Of a stretch of 64,000 nucleotides of DNA, positions 1-8,862 are shown in pieces (within the stretch, counting starts at the first letter, position 1; each line of letters starts with the position of its first letter). The position numbers and the translations under genes were made by a program. This DNA comes from an uncultured Candidatus Saccharibacteria bacterium (GTDB lineage Bacteria; Patescibacteriota; Saccharimonadia; Saccharimonadales; Saccharimonadaceae), in the NCBI GenBank assembly GCA_948623715.1, contig CAPHDI010000001.1, positions 1-64,000 on the forward strand, read 5' to 3'. The notes under the pieces are model-generated. The model did no database searches. It was not told the origin of the DNA and worked only from the letters and a program-made list of their open reading frames with translations.

Positions 1-1536
1 CAACTCACCTTCGCCGCTAAGTTTGCTGAGGATGCAACCTCAGGACACTATAAAGCTAACGTCACCCTATCTCTTGCTGCTACTCCTAGAGAAGTAGCTA
101 CTGGGTTTAACGGTATCTATGATATGCAAGATATGACAGGAGAGATCTGTGCTAAAGCTAATATAGGTACTACAGGAAACCTAGAAGATATACGGGATGG
201 GAATGTATACTCTATAACAAAACTTAACGACGGCAATTGTTGGATGACGAGTAATTTAGCGCTAACGAAAGAGGGAATGGAGGCATACAGCAGTTCGGCG
301 ACGCTCACTTCCACCGACTCGGATGTGATCGCAGATTTTATTATGCCTATTAGTCTCCAAACCTTGCCAGACGGAAGTTTTGGCACGACGGTCAATTTAA
401 ATACTGCTCAGATTTACGATGGTGGCTATCAATACGAACAGTATAAATCTAGCTATGGAGCCTATTATAACTGGAACGCTGCGACTGCTGGTACGGGCAA
501 CTCTACAATTTTGGGCAGCAACACGGATGCCCATGGTAGTATCTGTCCAAAAGGTTGGACTCTACCGGCCGCCACGGATTATATGAAAATGCTCAATGTC
601 GCCGGAATTATGAATACTAGTGAAGGTAGCGACACGCTCCAGGCCTCACCCTATAGCTATGCTACGTCAGGCTTCCTATATAATGCCAAAATGAGTGAAA
701 TTGGGGCTGGCGGCAAAACCTGGTCTAGCACCGGCGCCTCCTCATCAACAGCGTATTTTCTCAGCTTCGGGAGTACTGGCGTCAGCGTTTTATCAGGCCA
801 GCGTCAGGGCGGAGTATCTGTCCGCTGTATCGCAAATCATGATAAAACGATCCAAGACATTACTACGATGCAGGAAATGACAGCAAAAATTTGCGCCAAT
901 ACACCGACCGAATCTAGTATGTCTCTCCGCGATTCTCGTGATAACAACTCCTACGTCGTAACGAAGCTCAAAGATGGCAACTGTTGGATGACGCAAAACC
1001 TTCGTCTTATTGGTCAGCGCGCCCTCAACTCTTCCGATTCTGACGTAACGACAAGCTATTCGCTCCCGGCATCCTCAAATGCTAACTGGTCAGAGATTGC
1101 CACACTTGAACGCATGTATTATCCAGGTAACGCCACAGACGGCGCTTATTATACCTGGTGCGTTGCGACGGCTAATAGTTGCAATGATATTTCGAGTAGT
1201 GTTACTGTCGCCAGTTCTAGTATTTGCCCTAAAAATTGGAAAATACCTAGTAGACAAGAATATTTAGATCTTCTTGCGCAAACTGGCATTGCTAATCTGA
1301 ACACTGCTAGCGAAAAATACCAAGCATTACTATCTTCGCCATACAATTTTATAGTGGCCGGTGGCTTAGACTCCAAAACAGGCTCATTAAGTGTTGGTAG
1401 CACGGCTGGTCAATATTGGTCTAGCACTGGCTATACTACATCCAAAGCTGACCTACTTTACATTAATTCTAGTAGCGTAATGGTTGGTGGATACCCATAC
1501 AGTAGCGGCCTTAGTGTCCGTTGTGTATCCCGCTAA
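1..1536 (+). CDS. FISUMP-domain surface protein, two tandem domains, 5' end outside window
   Basis: The frame is open from base 1, so the gene is cut by the window edge. The first 40 codons (ending about base 120) match the end of the beta-rich domain of the paralogue at 21869 (FAAKFA, then HYKANV and LSLAATP against HYRTQV and LSFVATP). Two copies of the FISUMP domain follow, about bases 124-835 and 865-1536, each with MQ(D/E)MT, DGNCWMT, ICPK(G/N)W and a closing SVRC motif. The family is found on outer or cell-surface proteins; its ligand is unknown. The first part is A+T-rich and later parts are more G+C-rich, which suggests a mosaic. The start codon and any signal peptide lie outside the window. 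Confidence 0.85.
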   Translation, partial: QLTFAAKFAEDATSGHYKANVTLSLAATPREVATGFNGIYDMQDMTGEICAKANIGTTGNLEDIRDGNVYSITKLNDGNCWMTSNLALTKEGMEAYSSSATLTSTDSDVIADFIMPISLQTLPDGSFGTTVNLNTAQIYDGGYQYEQYKSSYGAYYNWNAATAGTGNSTILGSNTDAHGSICPKGWTLPAATDYMKMLNVAGIMNTSEGSDTLQASPYSYATSGFLYNAKMSEIGAGGKTWSSTGASSSTAYFLSFGSTGVSVLSGQRQGGVSVRCIANHDKTIQDITTMQEMTAKICANTPTESSMSLRDSRDNNSYVVTKLKDGNCWMTQNLRLIGQRALNSSDSDVTTSYSLPASSNANWSEIATLERMYYPGNATDGAYYTWCVATANSCNDISSSVTVASSSICPKNWKIPSRQEYLDLLAQTGIANLNTASEKYQALLSSPYNFIVAGGLDSKTGSLSVGSTAGQYWSSTGYTTSKADLLYINSSSVMVGGYPYSSGLSVRCVSR

Positions 1537-1609
1537 CACCCCCGACGAGCACCTCGGCAACTCAGCGACCTCCCGCCTCAGAAAACTCCTAGCACCACAA
1601 AACCACCCA

Positions 1610-1641
1610 CCCCGCGAGCGGCCACAACACTTCTCGCGGGG
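1610..1641. terminator. GC-rich hairpin after the FISUMP gene
   Basis: A perfect 9-bp stem (CCCCGCGAG with CTCGCGGGG) encloses a 14-nt loop, 74 bases after the stop codon. There is no T-tract on either side, so it may be a weak or factor-assisted terminator. Confidence 0.4.
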
Positions 1642-1687
1642 AATTATGGTGGCTGTATTACAACTTACGATGTCGGACTAAGTGTCA

Positions 1688-1713
1688 AACACCCTCGTGG
1701 TGCCATTTTTGTA
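1688..1713 (+). repeat. Orphan 3' arm of the FISUMP leader RNA
   Basis: These 26 bases are identical to 17635-17660, the B' arm and U-tract of the leader before the FISUMP gene at 17701. No A or B arm is found upstream here and no gene follows, so this is a remnant or a recombination scar. Confidence 0.6.
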
Positions 1714-1792
1714 CGGTATACAAATTGCATCTGGCATACCTACAGCAACAATTATAACACATTTTTGGAATTATGATTAGTGGAGCAATCTT

Positions 1793-1982
1793 GTTTTTTT
1801 GCAAATATCTTTTCGAAGGGGGTCCGGAGTTACGACGTCCAGCCATAGGAGGCGAGCGAAGAAAAACTTGTTTTTTCTTCCGAGGCGACGACCGGCTGGT
1901 AGCGCAGCGTTGGAGTAGCGCGCCAGCCCTGCAACGGCAGGCGCTGGCGACGCGCCCCGAGAAAAGCGTATTTGTGAAAAAC
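1793..1982. repeat. Large imperfect inverted repeat, element R1
   Basis: Outer arms 1793-1814 and 1961-1982 pair over about 20 positions with small bulges. Inside is a second hairpin (GAAGAAAAA, CTTG, then TTTTTTCTTC) near 1859-1880. The element ends 9 bases from the galE stop codon and could act as its terminator. It shares architecture and short motifs (GAGGCGACG, GCCCCGAGAA) with R2-R4 at 10521, 26570 and 28636. Confidence 0.5.
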
Positions 1983-1991
1983 GGAGGGCGC

Positions 1992-3014
1992 CTAATCTTC
2001 CCGCAGCGTTAATCCTTCATGCTTTAGAAAATTCAGCGTATCATTCATCGCATCTTCGACCGTCAGTTTTGTCTCCCAGCCTAACTTTTCGTAAGCAAGA
2101 GACGGGTCCGCATACAGCTCCGCGAGGTCTCCCGCTCGTCGCCCCACGATCTGGCAGGGAAGCTTCTTGCCGCTCGCCTTATCAAACGCTTCCACCATCT
2201 CGAACACCGAATGCCCCTCTCCCGTCCCGAGATTATAAATCTGCACTCCCTGTGTCATATGGTCTAGCGCCGCGAGATGCCCCTTCGCGAGATCTACGAC
2301 ATGAATATAGTCACGAATACAAGTCCCGTCCGGCGTTGGATAATCGTCGCCATATACCGACAGCTCTGGAATCTCTCCCGTCGCCACTTTCATAATTATC
2401 GGCATTAAGTTATTCGGCTTGTCATTTGGATCTTCGCCGAGCAGCCCCGATTTATGTGCTCCGATCGGGTTGAAGTATCGTAAGATTGTTACCGACAGCT
2501 CTGGATCTGCTTTTGCCGTATCTTTTAGGATTTGCTCGATCATAAACTTCGTCTCGCCGTATGGATTCGAGATACTTTGCCCTGTCGTCATCGTCTCGAC
2601 ACACTTTGGCGTATCTTGCTCGCCGTATACTGTCGCCGAGGACGAGAAAATAATTTTCTTACATCCGTATTCCTGCATGCATTCAAGCAAGTTAATTGTC
2701 CCGCCGATATTATTCTCGTAGTACCTCAGTGGCTGTTCGCAAGATTCTCCCACCGCCTTCAGCCCCGCGAAATGTATCACCGCATCGTACTTATTTTCCG
2801 CGAAAACTTTCTCCAGCGCCTCTGCATCGCGCAGATCTACATTATAAAACTTCGGCCGCACCCCCGTCAGCTCTTTGATTCGGTCGAGCACCTCCTCTTT
2901 GCTATTGTAGAGATTATCTAAAATCTCTACTTCATATCCCGTCTCGATCAACTCTACTGTCGTATGCGACCCAATATACCCCGTCCCCCCTGTGACTAAA
3001 ATCTTACCCTTCAT
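1992..3014 (-). CDS. galE: UDP-glucose 4-epimerase
   Basis: A 340-residue extended short-chain dehydrogenase. It interconverts UDP-glucose and UDP-galactose and so feeds galactose to surface glycans. The NAD-binding GxxGxxG motif (TGGTGYIGSHT) lies at residues 8-18, the serine of SSSATVYGE follows, and the catalytic YxxxK is present as YGETK; the length is normal for the family. The start ATG lies 9 bases after an extended -10 (TGTTATAAT, minus strand), so the leader is nearly absent. The glycan operon at 7435-12491 is a likely user of the product. Confidence 0.93.
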   Translation of the reverse strand: MKGKILVTGGTGYIGSHTTVELIETGYEVEILDNLYNSKEEVLDRIKELTGVRPKFYNVDLRDAEALEKVFAENKYDAVIHFAGLKAVGESCEQPLRYYENNIGGTINLLECMQEYGCKKIIFSSSATVYGEQDTPKCVETMTTGQSISNPYGETKFMIEQILKDTAKADPELSVTILRYFNPIGAHKSGLLGEDPNDKPNNLMPIIMKVATGEIPELSVYGDDYPTPDGTCIRDYIHVVDLAKGHLAALDHMTQGVQIYNLGTGEGHSVFEMVEAFDKASGKKLPCQIVGRRAGDLAELYADPSLAYEKLGWETKLTVEDAMNDTLNFLKHEGLTLRED

Positions 3015-3040
3015 CTTGCCCCCATTATAACATACTAACC

Positions 3041-4093
3041 TTAATCTCTCTTTAGTTTTTGCGACAACCTTTTTGTCGAAAATTGATCAATCGTTAGTAA
3101 TAGACTTACCGGTGCCATCGCCATCACCGTTAGGACCACCCATAGTACTTCCACGCCCCAGCCCAAGAATATCACTCTCGCCGATTCAATATTAAATAAC
3201 TTCGTTATCATCTCTCCTGCGTACCCCGCATTTAGCCCGCTTACGATCAATGCCGCAATCATGCCGCCTAGCACCGCATAGACGACCGTCGCGATTCCGA
3301 TTTCCAGTAAATATCCCAGCGATATCACGATCAGATCTTTCTTGCTCGCTCCCAGCGCCTGATATACTACCATTGTATGTAATTCCTGATCGAGCAGGTA
3401 CACATAAGTCCCGATCATAATAATCGCCGCTATCACCAATACTATTATCATTAAAGTTTTCCGTGTCCCCCGGCTCCCCCTGAAGTTCATATAAGTCCTT
3501 AGCTGGCTCGTAAATGCTTCATCGCAATTTCGTGTCCGCGACCCTGCGATCACTTCTTTATAATAATCATACGCGTCCTCTACGGTAGGGAATTTTGCAA
3601 ACGCCAGTTGCTTCTCTTGCGCTAATTTCATTTCCAGCATATCCATCTGATCCTGAAATGGCGGCTGGTAAGTCGTCACGTCCGTGAAAAATAAGTCTAA
3701 TATATTAAACTTATCTTCCTCGTCTAGAAACTCCGCCCCCGGCGACAACGCTAATTTTTCCTTACTCATCCCCGCCATTGCCGCCAGCATCTCCACTGGC
3801 GTCGCATATTTTTCCGCCTCCACCATTGTAATCTCGCCGATTATCTCCCCCTGATTTTTCGCCAGCCCCCTCGTCATATCAGTGCCTTCATTCGCTTCGA
3901 GCACTAGATACACTTCGCCGTCCGTCGGTCGCGTCATGTATCCCATGATTACATTCTCAATCCCATTCGCCAGGAAACTAACTCCCAAGATAATGATAAA
4001 CGGGATCCCCGCCGCTAGCACCGATAGCAAGATTGTCTTTCGTCGCGTGACGAATTCTGCGTGGCTAAGCTTCAGGAGTTGTAATAGTTTCAT
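3041..4093 (-). CDS. FtsX/MacB-like ABC transporter permease
   Basis: About 350 residues with one N-terminal membrane segment, a large extracytoplasmic domain, and three C-terminal membrane segments with the FtsX-type stretch around VYQALGASKKDL. The start is placed at 4093 (MKLLQLLKLSH) rather than the upstream ATG at 4105, because the two paralogues at 4862 and 6251 begin MKISQAFKLGH and MKLSQAFRLGY. It overlaps the 3' end of the ATPase gene upstream, so the two are translated together. It probably pairs with that ATPase in a MacB-like mechanotransmission complex; the substrate is unknown. Confidence 0.8.
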   Translation of the reverse strand: MKLLQLLKLSHAEFVTRRKTILLSVLAAGIPFIIILGVSFLANGIENVIMGYMTRPTDGEVYLVLEANEGTDMTRGLAKNQGEIIGEITMVEAEKYATPVEMLAAMAGMSKEKLALSPGAEFLDEEDKFNILDLFFTDVTTYQPPFQDQMDMLEMKLAQEKQLAFAKFPTVEDAYDYYKEVIAGSRTRNCDEAFTSQLRTYMNFRGSRGTRKTLMIIVLVIAAIIMIGTYVYLLDQELHTMVVYQALGASKKDLIVISLGYLLEIGIATVVYAVLGGMIAALIVSGLNAGYAGEMITKLFNIESARVIFLGWGVEVLWVVLTVMAMAPVSLLLTIDQFSTKRLSQKLKRD

Positions 4094-4811
4094 CCGTCCC
4101 GCCATCTCCCGTGTTTACTCCCGGAAATTCTTTCCCCGTAATATCATGCACCTGTCCATATGCTACATGTAGTACTCGGTCTGCCGCTCGGAACATTCTC
4201 TCATCGTGGCTTGCAATAACCATCGTCGACCCCGTCTTTTCCCATACTTCTCGGAACAAGTTCACCACATTCTGCGCATTCATCGGGTCTAGATTGTTTG
4301 TCGGCTCGTCCGCTAAGATAATCTTCGGGTGCATAAACAGCGCCCGCGCGATGCACGCTCGCTCGACCTGTCCGCCGGACACTGATTCTGGCTTTCGGTC
4401 TAATACCTCTTCGATTCCTAGCATCTTCGCCAGCTCTGCCACCCTCGCATCGCTTTCTGACTTCTCTATATTCGCGAACACTCCTGGCAGCGCAATATTT
4501 TCCGCCACCGTGAGTTGCGGTTGCAAGTAAAAACCCTGAAACACGAACCCTACTTCATGCCGATAGAAGCTTGTCCGCTCCTGCGCACTCAGATTCTCGA
4601 TATTTTTCTCCCCGATAATCACCTCTCCCGTCGTCGGCAGTTCCAGCCCTCCGATGATATTTAGCAGCGTCGACTTTCCCGCGCCGCTCTCCCCGGTCAA
4701 GATTGTAAAAGATCTATCTGCAATCTCTAAGTTAATGTCCGTCAGGACCGTTTTATTATTCGATTTAGTTTTGAATGTTTTCGAAACATTCCGCAGAATA
4801 ATCTTAGGCAT
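4065..4811 (-). CDS. ABC transporter ATP-binding protein, MacB/LolD type
   Basis: A 248-residue ATPase with Walker A GESGAGKST (about residue 40), Q-loop FVFQGF, signature VSGGQ and Walker B IILADEP followed by the H-loop ASHDE. The family powers FtsX-like permeases that move lipoproteins or drive envelope processes rather than classic import. It is the only ATPase in the neighbourhood and the partner of the permease it overlaps; the two divergent permeases at 4862 and 6251 may share it. The ATG lies only about 6 bases after a plausible extended -10 (TGCTAAAAT), suggesting a leaderless transcript. Confidence 0.88.
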   Translation of the reverse strand: MPKIILRNVSKTFKTKSNNKTVLTDINLEIADRSFTILTGESGAGKSTLLNIIGGLELPTTGEVIIGEKNIENLSAQERTSFYRHEVGFVFQGFYLQPQLTVAENIALPGVFANIEKSESDARVAELAKMLGIEEVLDRKPESVSGGQVERACIARALFMHPKIILADEPTNNLDPMNAQNVVNLFREVWEKTGSTMVIASHDERMFRAADRVLHVAYGQVHDITGKEFPGVNTGDGGTDETITTPEA

Positions 4812-4861
4812 AACTCAATTTTAGCACAACTTATTCAAAATGATATATACTTAAAGTAATT

Positions 4862-6247
4862 ATGAAAATTTCTCAAGCTTTTAAACTCGGCCATCGCAGC
4901 ATCGCCAGTCACAAACGCCGTAATCTTACCACGATCATTATCGTCGGGATTCTCTTCGGACTCCTTTCTGCCCTTATTTTTACTGTGCAGGGGACTGAGA
5001 ACGCTATCCTCCGCGCCGCTAATGAAACTTATGGTGAGGAGTATTATGTTGGCTTCGAGACAAACGTCTTTAATGAGAAAATTTGCCGTCGCGAACCCAT
5101 CCCCGACCAGCCGAACGCCTCGAATATCATCTGTCCAGATGATACCGCTGAGACTTCCGCTACCATAGTCACCGAGAATCATGGCGAGATCATCTCTCAA
5201 TCTCCTGGATATAACCTCATCGCTTCGCCCGACGCCTTCCCTCAATATATCTCCGTCAATCTTGCCGACGCCCCCGACGACGCTATTACCATCATCGCTA
5301 GCCCCAGTCAGCTCACCGATCGCCTTGCCGGTGGCGCATACCGCCTCAGCAGTCTCCCTCTCCCCGAGCGCGCCGCTTTCGTCCGTAGTCTCCCGCAATA
5401 TCTTGGTACAGTTGTCTCCCCGAAAGGTACGTACGCCGAGCCCGTCGACTGGTATCTCGCCGGCATCTTCCCGAGTGGCGAGATTATCCATATGTATTCC
5501 GACGACGAGGCGAATTCGCCCTCTCTGAATCCACTTGACTACGTTATTGAGTTTCTTGGCATGAATCCTGCCGGCATGTCTTCTTCTGCCACTCTCGATA
5601 TTGACACTACTGCGAACCGCGATCGTATTGCCTATCTTTCCGAGCATTTCTCCTGGGCCGAGAACATGACGAGTATCATCGCGAAGTTTGACTCCGCTGC
5701 CTCTGCTGAAGCTTTTGCTGACCGTTATATCTGCACCGACAGTGGCTACTCCTGTAATAAGCCTTTCATCACCGGTACTACCATCGATAACCGCATCGCC
5801 CTCCGTAACGCCAGCACCATTACTTGGGATGGTCTTCGTGTCGCTGAGTATATTATTATTACTATCGCCGCTATCATCACTTTCTTTACCTTTATTAAGA
5901 TCCTCGGCGACCAGTCTTCCGAGATTCGCCTCTACCGCTCTCTTGGCGCTTCGACTAGTGACATCTGCTTCATTTATGCCGCTTACCTTATCAAGATCTG
6001 TCTCTATGCGATTACCTTCATGCTCATCCTTGGTCTCGCCCTCTCCGGCCTTGTCTCGATCTTAAACGCTACCAACATCTCCGACACGCTTGTCGTCGCT
6101 TATGGTCGCGACTTCTTCTGGCCGAAGATTCTCATCGGCTTTAATGTCGACTTGTTGAAGTTAATGCTCTCCCTCTTTGCTGTTGCTGCCCTTAGCCTCC
6201 TCTGGTTCGTCCTCACGAAAAAGTACCAGCCTCGCAAGCGATCCTAA
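4862..6247 (+). CDS. FtsX-like ABC permease, long form
   Basis: 461 residues. The N-terminus SIASHKRRNLTT precedes the first membrane helix. A large extracytoplasmic domain of about 280 residues contains Cys pairs near ICRREP/IICPDD and YICTD/YSCNK. The C-terminal FtsX domain carries SSEIRLYRSLGASTSD and three membrane helices. It is divergent from the ATPase at 4811 with only 50 bases between, so both promoters sit in that gap (TATACT at 4846 for this gene). It is 3 bases upstream of a paralogue and the pair form an operon. Confidence 0.8.
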   Translation: MKISQAFKLGHRSIASHKRRNLTTIIIVGILFGLLSALIFTVQGTENAILRAANETYGEEYYVGFETNVFNEKICRREPIPDQPNASNIICPDDTAETSATIVTENHGEIISQSPGYNLIASPDAFPQYISVNLADAPDDAITIIASPSQLTDRLAGGAYRLSSLPLPERAAFVRSLPQYLGTVVSPKGTYAEPVDWYLAGIFPSGEIIHMYSDDEANSPSLNPLDYVIEFLGMNPAGMSSSATLDIDTTANRDRIAYLSEHFSWAENMTSIIAKFDSAASAEAFADRYICTDSGYSCNKPFITGTTIDNRIALRNASTITWDGLRVAEYIIITIAAIITFFTFIKILGDQSSEIRLYRSLGASTSDICFIYAAYLIKICLYAITFMLILGLALSGLVSILNATNISDTLVVAYGRDFFWPKILIGFNVDLLKLMLSLFAVAALSLLWFVLTKKYQPRKRS

Positions 6248-6250
6248 CTT

Positions 6251-7384
6251 ATGAAACTTTCCCAAGCTTTTCGTCTCGGCTACCGCAGCATCGTCGCCCA
6301 TAAACGCCGCAATCTTTCTACTGCTCTGATTGTCGGCGTCCTATTTGGCCTTCTTATCGGCATTAACTTCGTTCTCCAAGGTATTGAGAACTCTCTTGTC
6401 CATACCGCCGATACTGCCACAGCAGGGAATTACTACCTTCTCATCTCGACTAATACCGCTCTCTGCGACGTCAACGTAGAGGCTGACGACGATAATGTCA
6501 GCTTCTCCTACTCCTGTCCCGAGCTCGCTTTCGACTCTCTCGTCGATCGCCTTCTTGCCGATACTGGCGCGCAGCTCGTCTCTCCTGATACTCTCCCTGA
6601 CTTCCAGGGCACCGGCCGCCTCTCTATGCTCGAAGGCGATGAGTCTCATCCCAGCCATAATCCTCTCGACCAGCTCATCTTTAATCTCCTTAGTAGTAAC
6701 GCTCCCTCCGCCGGCCTCCCCGACCTCGATGCTTATACCGACCTTGGTCCGGCGTTCGCCGACTTTTACCGCTACGCCGTTGCCGAGTTTTCGTCTCTTC
6801 GCAGCCTCCGTGACTTTTTCTCCGCCCAAGATTGCACTATTCGTAATGAATTCTGCGCCTCCGCTGCCGGCGGCATCACTTACGTCGACGACCAGGATCG
6901 CCCGAAACCGCCCCTTATCTTCGCTCAGCTTTTTACCAATCAAGTCGCCGTCTTCGACATTTTCGACGAAGTTATCTTTCCGGTCTTCACTTTCATCGAA
7001 CTTATTATTATCGCCATCGCCTTCGTCATCACTCTCCTCACTTTCCTCAAAGTCCTCCAGGCTGAGGCTCCGACTATCCGCCTCTATCGCTCTCTCGGTG
7101 CCTCGACTAGCGATATCTACCTGATTTATGCTGCCTACCTTCTTGAGATCTGCCTCCTCTCTTTCGTCGTCGCTCTCCTTATTGGCGCCGTTATCGCCCT
7201 CACCACTAGCTTTATGAACACCGCGCATCTCGGCGTCATGCTCGCCACGGCTTACGGCGTTAACCCTTCCCAACCTATCCTCCTAATCGGCTTTAACTGG
7301 CACCTTCTCCTCCTTGTTGCCAGCCTGCTCATTACTGCCGTCATCGCTCTCCTCTGCTCCCTCCCGAAATTTCAGCGTCAATAG
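6251..7384 (+). CDS. FtsX-like ABC permease, short form
   Basis: 377 residues, paralogous to the preceding gene (MKLSQAFRLGYRSIVAHKRRN start; RLYRSLGASTSDIYLIYAAY in the FtsX domain) but with an extracytoplasmic domain about 80 residues shorter. It starts 3 bases after the upstream stop, so the two are almost certainly co-transcribed and translationally coupled. Two permeases suggest a heterodimer, perhaps using the ATPase encoded divergently at 4065-4811. The substrate is not predictable from sequence. Confidence 0.78.
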   Translation: MKLSQAFRLGYRSIVAHKRRNLSTALIVGVLFGLLIGINFVLQGIENSLVHTADTATAGNYYLLISTNTALCDVNVEADDDNVSFSYSCPELAFDSLVDRLLADTGAQLVSPDTLPDFQGTGRLSMLEGDESHPSHNPLDQLIFNLLSSNAPSAGLPDLDAYTDLGPAFADFYRYAVAEFSSLRSLRDFFSAQDCTIRNEFCASAAGGITYVDDQDRPKPPLIFAQLFTNQVAVFDIFDEVIFPVFTFIELIIIAIAFVITLLTFLKVLQAEAPTIRLYRSLGASTSDIYLIYAAYLLEICLLSFVVALLIGAVIALTTSFMNTAHLGVMLATAYGVNPSQPILLIGFNWHLLLLVASLLITAVIALLCSLPKFQRQ

Positions 7385-7398
7385 CTTGCATAGCGAGG

Positions 7399-7428
7399 TT
7401 GGCGTTAACCCCCGACTTGTAGTATAAT
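7399..7428 (+). promoter_or_regulatory. Promoter of the glycan operon, apparently leaderless
   Basis: A -35-like TTGGCG (7399-7404), an 18-bp spacer and TATAAT (7423-7428) put transcription start at or next to the ATG at 7435. There is no room for a Shine-Dalgarno sequence. Confidence 0.6.
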
Positions 7429-7434
7429 ATACCT

Positions 7435-8862
7435 ATGAAGAGAGATTATGGGTTGATCTTTCATGCGTTTTTGGTGTTTGGTGACGCGTGCGCGATTTTA
7501 CTGTCCTTTTTGACGGCCTATTTTATGCGCACACATCTCGATCAGCGCCCCTTTTACTTCGAGGCTAATCCTCGCCAGTTCCTCCTCTCCATGCTCGTCA
7601 TGATTCCAGTCTACCTTATCATCCTCGCCGCCGCCGGCCTCTACAGTAAATCTGTCTTTCTCGGCCGCAGCCGTTGGCGTGAAGTCGGCCGTCTTTTTCT
7701 TGCCTCTGTTATCGGTATGATGGCCATCATTACTTGCGATTTCTTCTTCAATATGGACCTTTTCCCAGTCCGTATTATGGCTATCTACGCCGCCTTCTCC
7801 TGCTTCATTCTTCTTAGTCTCTTCCGTGGCGCGATCCGCTGGATCCGCAGCTTCACCATGAAGCGCGACCGCCGCGCCGCTCTCCGTGTCATTATTATCG
7901 GCAATAGCAAAAATACCGAATATCTCGCCGATTATATCGCTTCCTACCCCGAGTCCGGCTTCCGCCTTGCCGGTGTCGTCGCTGGCGCGAAATACATCCC
8001 GAAGGACCTCCGCCGCCGCCAGTACTCCTCCCTAAAGGATGCCCTGAAACACACTCGTCCCGACGTCATCTTCCAGACCGACGAGAAACGCACCGAATAC
8101 GTCTACCAGCAAGCCATCAATCACCACCTCCTCTATTATTTCGTCCCGAGTAATGCCGCTCTAACCTCTCAGCTCGGCGAGCTTGAGCTGGTTGGTAATA
8201 CTCCCGCCATCCTCGTCCGCGCCACGCCTCTCGCTGGCGGCGCCCGCTTCGTCAAGCGCTGCACTGATATTATTCTCGGCCTGTTCATCCTTCTCCTCGC
8301 TGCCATCCCGATGATAATCATCTGGCTTATTGAGAAAATCTCCGACCCCTCCGCCCCCGCCGTCTACTCCGACATCCGTCTCTCCCGCTATAATCAGAAG
8401 GTGAAGATTTATAAATTCCGCTCCATGAAGCCCGAGTACAACGGTCTCACTCCCGAAGAGGCCTTCACGAAAATGGGCAAACCCCAGCTCATCAAAAAAT
8501 ACCGCTTGGGCGGCGATATGATCCCAAACGACCCCCGTATCACGAAGCTCGGCAAGTTTCTCCGCGCCACCTCCCTCGACGAACTCCCTCAGCTCTTCAA
8601 CGTCATCAAGGGCGACATCTCTCTCGTCGGCCCTCGCGCCCTCGTCCCCGGGGAATTACATCATTACGGCGACCGCTCCCTCCTCCTCTCCGTGAAATCC
8701 GGCCTCACTGGCCTCGCCCAGGTCTCTGGCCGTCGCGACATTGGCTTCGACGAACGCCGCGCCCTCGATCTCTATTATATCCAGAATTGGTCTATCTGGC
8801 TCGACCTCCGTATTATCATGCGTACTATCGGCGCCATCCTCCTACGCAAAGGAGCTAAATAG
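7435..8862 (+). CDS. Polyprenyl glycosylphosphotransferase, WbaP/EpsL type
   Basis: 475 residues. Four or five N-terminal membrane helices (about 10-130), a Rossmann-like domain (VIIIGNSKNTEYLADYI, from about 145), then a bacterial sugar-transferase domain from about 275 (KRCTDIILGL, VKIYKFRSM, TSLDELPQL, SLVGPRAL, GLTGLAQVSGR). It loads the first sugar phosphate onto undecaprenyl phosphate at the cytoplasmic membrane. It heads a three-gene operon with a GT4 glycosyltransferase and a Wzy/WaaL-like protein, a surface glycan assembly unit. Confidence 0.9.
   Translation: MKRDYGLIFHAFLVFGDACAILLSFLTAYFMRTHLDQRPFYFEANPRQFLLSMLVMIPVYLIILAAAGLYSKSVFLGRSRWREVGRLFLASVIGMMAIITCDFFFNMDLFPVRIMAIYAAFSCFILLSLFRGAIRWIRSFTMKRDRRAALRVIIIGNSKNTEYLADYIASYPESGFRLAGVVAGAKYIPKDLRRRQYSSLKDALKHTRPDVIFQTDEKRTEYVYQQAINHHLLYYFVPSNAALTSQLGELELVGNTPAILVRATPLAGGARFVKRCTDIILGLFILLLAAIPMIIIWLIEKISDPSAPAVYSDIRLSRYNQKVKIYKFRSMKPEYNGLTPEEAFTKMGKPQLIKKYRLGGDMIPNDPRITKLGKFLRATSLDELPQLFNVIKGDISLVGPRALVPGELHHYGDRSLLLSVKSGLTGLAQVSGRRDIGFDERRALDLYYIQNWSIWLDLRIIMRTIGAILLRKGAK

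Noticed and set aside
1610..1641. Confident intrinsic terminator
   Set aside because: A strong stem but no T-tract on either side, so it is kept only as a low-confidence entry.
6341..7273. A 310-residue open frame on the minus strand
   Set aside because: It is the antisense shadow of the permease at 6251: no ribosome site, extreme Glu/Asp bias, and the plus-strand frame has clear membrane helices and FtsX motifs.
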